This document shows, piece by piece, positions 5,861 to 7,952 of a stretch of DNA of 7,952 nucleotides (position 1 is its first letter; every line of letters begins with the position of its first letter). A program made the translations under genes and the position numbers. The notes below the pieces were generated by a model that saw nothing but the letters and a program-made list of their open reading frames with translations, ran no database searches and was not told the origin of the DNA. Location of the stretch: NCBI GenBank assembly GCA_003154025.1, contig PMCE01000253.1, positions 9,503 through 17,454 of the forward strand, written 5' to 3'. This DNA is from Syntrophaceae bacterium. GTDB lineage: Bacteria > Desulfobacterota > SM23-61.

Positions 5861-6937
5861 ATGGCCGAGATACCGATCACCAAAGCAGACCCCAAAAACC
5901 TCAAGAAGAAACCGGCACCCGGCACTCAGCTGGGGTTCGGGAAGATTTTCACCGATTATCTATTCATGATGGAATACAAAAAGGGGAAAGGGTGGAAGAA
6001 CCCCCGCATCGAGCCCTATAAGCCCTTTTCCATGGACCCGGCGGCGCTCGTCCTCCACTACGGGCAGGAAATATTCGAGGGGCTGAAAGCCTATCGATGG
6101 GGCAATGGCGATATCTACCTCTTCCGGCCGCGCAAGAATTACGAACGGATGAACCGGTCGGCCAAACGACTCTGTCTGCCGGAGATCGACGTGGACTTGG
6201 CCATCGAGGCGACCCGGCAGCTTGTGCGACTGGAGAAAGACTGGGTCCCCGCGGCTCCCGGCGCATCCCTTTACATTCGCCCGAATCTGATCGCCACCGA
6301 AGCGGCCCTGGGCGTCCAGGTTTCCAAGGAATGTCTCTTCTACATCATGCTCGGGCCGGTGGGCGCCTATTATCCCCAGGGGTTCAATCCGGTGGATATC
6401 TACCTGGAAGAGAAATATATCCGGGCCGCCCGCGGAGGGTTGGGAGAGGCCAAGACTTCGGCCAATTATGCCGCCAGCCTGCTGGCCCAGGAAGAAGCCC
6501 ATGAAAAGGGTTTCACCCAAGTGCTCTGGCTGGATGCCATCGAACGGAAATACCTGGAAGAAGTGGGAACGAGCAACATATTTTTGTACATCGGAGACGA
6601 GGTTGTCACCCCTCCTCTCGGGGGGACGATCCTCCCCGGGATAACCCGAGACTCCGTCCTCCATATCTGCCGGAACTGGGAGATGAAGGTTTCCGAGAGA
6701 ATGGTCAGCCTGGACGAGGTGATCTCCGGCTTGGAATCCGGCAAGGTGAAAGAGATCTTTGCCAGCGGAACAGCGGCGGTCATATCCCCCGTGGGGAAAC
6801 TGGCCTACAAGGGAAAAAGTTACGTGATCAACCAGGGTAAGGTTGGCCCCCTGGCGCAAAAGCTCTATGATACCATCATGGACATCCAGTACGGAAAGAC
6901 CAAAGACCCCTATGGATGGATGGTGAAGGCGACTTGA
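5861..6937 (+). CDS. ilvE: Branched-chain amino acid aminotransferase, group II
   Basis: This PLP-dependent class IV (fold type IV) aminotransferase carries out the last step of valine, leucine and isoleucine synthesis, or the first step of their breakdown, with 2-oxoglutarate and glutamate as the partner pair. The 358 residues match group II enzymes, which are longer than E. coli IlvE and closer to the eukaryotic type. Visible marks are LVLHYGQEIFEGLKAYRW (63-80), IYLFRPRKNYERM (85-97) and LYIRPNLIATEAALGV (137-152). The PLP-lysine segment is GEAKTSANYAASL (195-207), with K198 as the probable Schiff-base lysine. They are followed by FTQVLWLDAIERKYLEEVGTSN (218-239) and PPLGGTILPGITRDSV (251-266). 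The gene appears monocistronic, between a possible promoter and a terminator. No leader peptide or T-box was seen upstream. Confidence 0.96.
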   Translation: MAEIPITKADPKNLKKKPAPGTQLGFGKIFTDYLFMMEYKKGKGWKNPRIEPYKPFSMDPAALVLHYGQEIFEGLKAYRWGNGDIYLFRPRKNYERMNRSAKRLCLPEIDVDLAIEATRQLVRLEKDWVPAAPGASLYIRPNLIATEAALGVQVSKECLFYIMLGPVGAYYPQGFNPVDIYLEEKYIRAARGGLGEAKTSANYAASLLAQEEAHEKGFTQVLWLDAIERKYLEEVGTSNIFLYIGDEVVTPPLGGTILPGITRDSVLHICRNWEMKVSERMVSLDEVISGLESGKVKEIFASGTAAVISPVGKLAYKGKSYVINQGKVGPLAQKLYDTIMDIQYGKTKDPYGWMVKAT

Positions 6938-6975
6938 TGCGCCCAAGGTGAAGCACCGCATACCCACTTTTAAAC

Positions 6976-7005
6976 AAGCCAACGCTTTTGGGTGTTGGCT
7001 TTTTT
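6976..7005 (+). terminator. Rho-independent terminator after ilvE
   Basis: AAGCCAAC (6976-6983) pairs perfectly with GTTGGCTT (6994-7001) around a ten-base loop. With the last stem bases, a run of six T (7000-7005) follows. It lies about 40 bases after the ilvE stop and separates ilvE from the next gene. Confidence 0.88.
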
Positions 7006-7071
7006 GATTTCAATACATGAATGGAAGAAAAATAGAAGAAAGTTTAAGCTTTTTTCTTTGGAGGACAAGAT

Positions 7072-7952
7072 ATGGTCTCAAAAATCAAGAAGGTCGCCGT
7101 AATCGGAACAGGAACCCTGGGGACTCAGATCGCGGTCCATTCTTCTTATCACGGATGTGAAGTATCGGCCTACGACCCGGATGAAACCTCCTTTCGAAGG
7201 ACCATCGAGATGATTCGTCTCCGCCTGGCCAACTCCAATCGGAAACCGGCGATTCCACTGAAAGAAATTCAAAGGCAGGCCAAGAAGATCAGGCTGACCC
7301 GGACCATAGAAGAAGCAGTACAGGGGGCGGATTTGGTGATTGAAGCAATTCCTGAAGATTTGTCTCTAAAGCGCAGTATTTTTAAGCAAATTGATTCTTA
7401 TGCCCCCAAGAAGGCCATCTTGGCTACCAACAGCTCTTCCATCCCCGTATCCAAGATTGAAAAGGCAACCAAACGGCCGGAGAAATGCCTGAACTTGCAT
7501 TTTTATTCCCTCGACCTGGGCAGGAATATTGTGGACGTTATGGGCGGAACGAAGACCCCTCGCCGGATTATAGAGGCTGGCAAGGAATGGGTTAGGTCCA
7601 TCGGCTGCGTGCCGCTGACCGTTAAGAAGGAGCTCCTGGGCTTCTGTTTCAACCGGGTCTGGCGGGCGGTCAAACGGGAGACCCTTCACATGTGGGCCGG
7701 GGGATACGTGGATTTCAGGGATATCGACCGGGGATGGATGATCTGGACCGGTATGTCCCAGGGTCCCTTCGGGATCATGGACGCGGTCGGTTTGGATGTG
7801 GTGTACGGAATCGAAACGGTTTATTATAATGAGTCGAAGTCGCCGAAAGACCGCCCTCCCAAGGCGCTGAAGGCCATGGTCGACCGGAAGCAACTCGGGA
7901 TCAAAACGGGCAAAGGGTTCTACGCTTACCCCAATCCGGAGTTCAAGAACCC
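7072..7952 (+). CDS. 3-hydroxyacyl-CoA dehydrogenase family protein, divergent (3' end outside window)
   Basis: Members of this family oxidise L-3-hydroxyacyl-CoA to 3-ketoacyl-CoA with NAD in beta-oxidation and related acyl-CoA pathways. The frame is open from ATG 7072 to the edge (293 residues), behind a strong GGAGGA (7060-7065) with six bases of spacing. The N-terminal Rossmann domain has VAVIGTGTLGTQIA (8-21) and D35 in AYDPDE, fitting NAD. LVIEAIPEDLSLK (88-100) and ILATNSSSIPVSKI (116-129) are typical. The catalytic loop normally reads HFFNP followed by Glu; here it is HFYSL (143-147), with Asp (D155) where the Glu of the His-Glu pair is expected. The C-terminal domain shows GFCFNRVWRA (190-199), GPFGIMDAVGLDVVY (231-245) and GIKTGKGFYAYPNP (276-289), which nears the usual end. 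Substrate unknown. The terminator before it suggests a separate transcript; no promoter is convincing. Confidence 0.88.
   Translation, partial: MVSKIKKVAVIGTGTLGTQIAVHSSYHGCEVSAYDPDETSFRRTIEMIRLRLANSNRKPAIPLKEIQRQAKKIRLTRTIEEAVQGADLVIEAIPEDLSLKRSIFKQIDSYAPKKAILATNSSSIPVSKIEKATKRPEKCLNLHFYSLDLGRNIVDVMGGTKTPRRIIEAGKEWVRSIGCVPLTVKKELLGFCFNRVWRAVKRETLHMWAGGYVDFRDIDRGWMIWTGMSQGPFGIMDAVGLDVVYGIETVYYNESKSPKDRPPKALKAMVDRKQLGIKTGKGFYAYPNPEFKN

Noticed and set aside
5960..6982. Open frame of 340 codons on the - strand opposite ilvE
   Set aside because: The + strand has all class IV aminotransferase motifs. The antisense frame shows none of its own, and its 5' end falls in the terminator.
7018..7071. 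Small frame from ATG 7018 in the gap before the dehydrogenase, and possible promoter words nearby
   Set aside because: No ribosome binding site or recognisable peptide was found. The AT-rich words do not form a -35/-10 pair at proper spacing.

Overview
The window reads as a piece of the chromosomal core of a moderately GC-rich Gram-negative bacterium, most likely of the deltaproteobacterial (Desulfobacterota) type. This is inferred from four things: the order proB-proA-nadD-rsfS-rlmH; a LapA/LapB-type envelope protein; a group II branched-chain aminotransferase; and an A/C-rich then T/G-rich intergenic repeat of a kind I associate from memory with genomes of that group. No marker gene settles the taxonomy. 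Every supported gene is on the + strand. No IS element, phage gene, CRISPR array, tRNA or rRNA was seen.

Region 1 (1-5778) is one tight gene train. It starts with the 3' part of proB (glutamate 5-kinase, cut by the left edge) and continues with proA, nadD, rsfS, rlmH, a fused LapA-TPR-rubredoxin protein and comF. The junctions proA/nadD, nadD/rsfS, rsfS/rlmH and lapAB/comF overlap by four bases (ATGA or TTGA), and rlmH/lapAB are 12 bases apart. The one loose junction is proB/proA, where a repeat-like element of about 170 bp separates the genes and appears to have given ProB a 23-residue tail. The train combines proline synthesis (ProB and ProA), NAD synthesis (NadD), ribosome housekeeping (RsfS and RlmH), envelope control (LapAB, inferred) and a ComF phosphoribosyltransferase-like protein.

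Region 2 (5779-7005) holds a probable promoter, the monocistronic gene for a class IV branched-chain amino acid aminotransferase (ilvE) and a clear rho-independent terminator.

Region 3 (7006-7952) has a strong ribosome binding site followed by a divergent 3-hydroxyacyl-CoA dehydrogenase that runs off the right edge. Its catalytic-loop residues differ from the textbook motif.

No obviously new multi-gene system is visible. The points most worth a second look are the C9 run in rsfS, whose -1 frame is open into rlmH; the LapA-LapB fusion; the repeat-derived end of proB; and the altered active-site loop of the dehydrogenase. No gene-free stretch exceeds 300 bases: the largest gaps are 724-904, 6938-7071 and 5779-5860, and each is described below.
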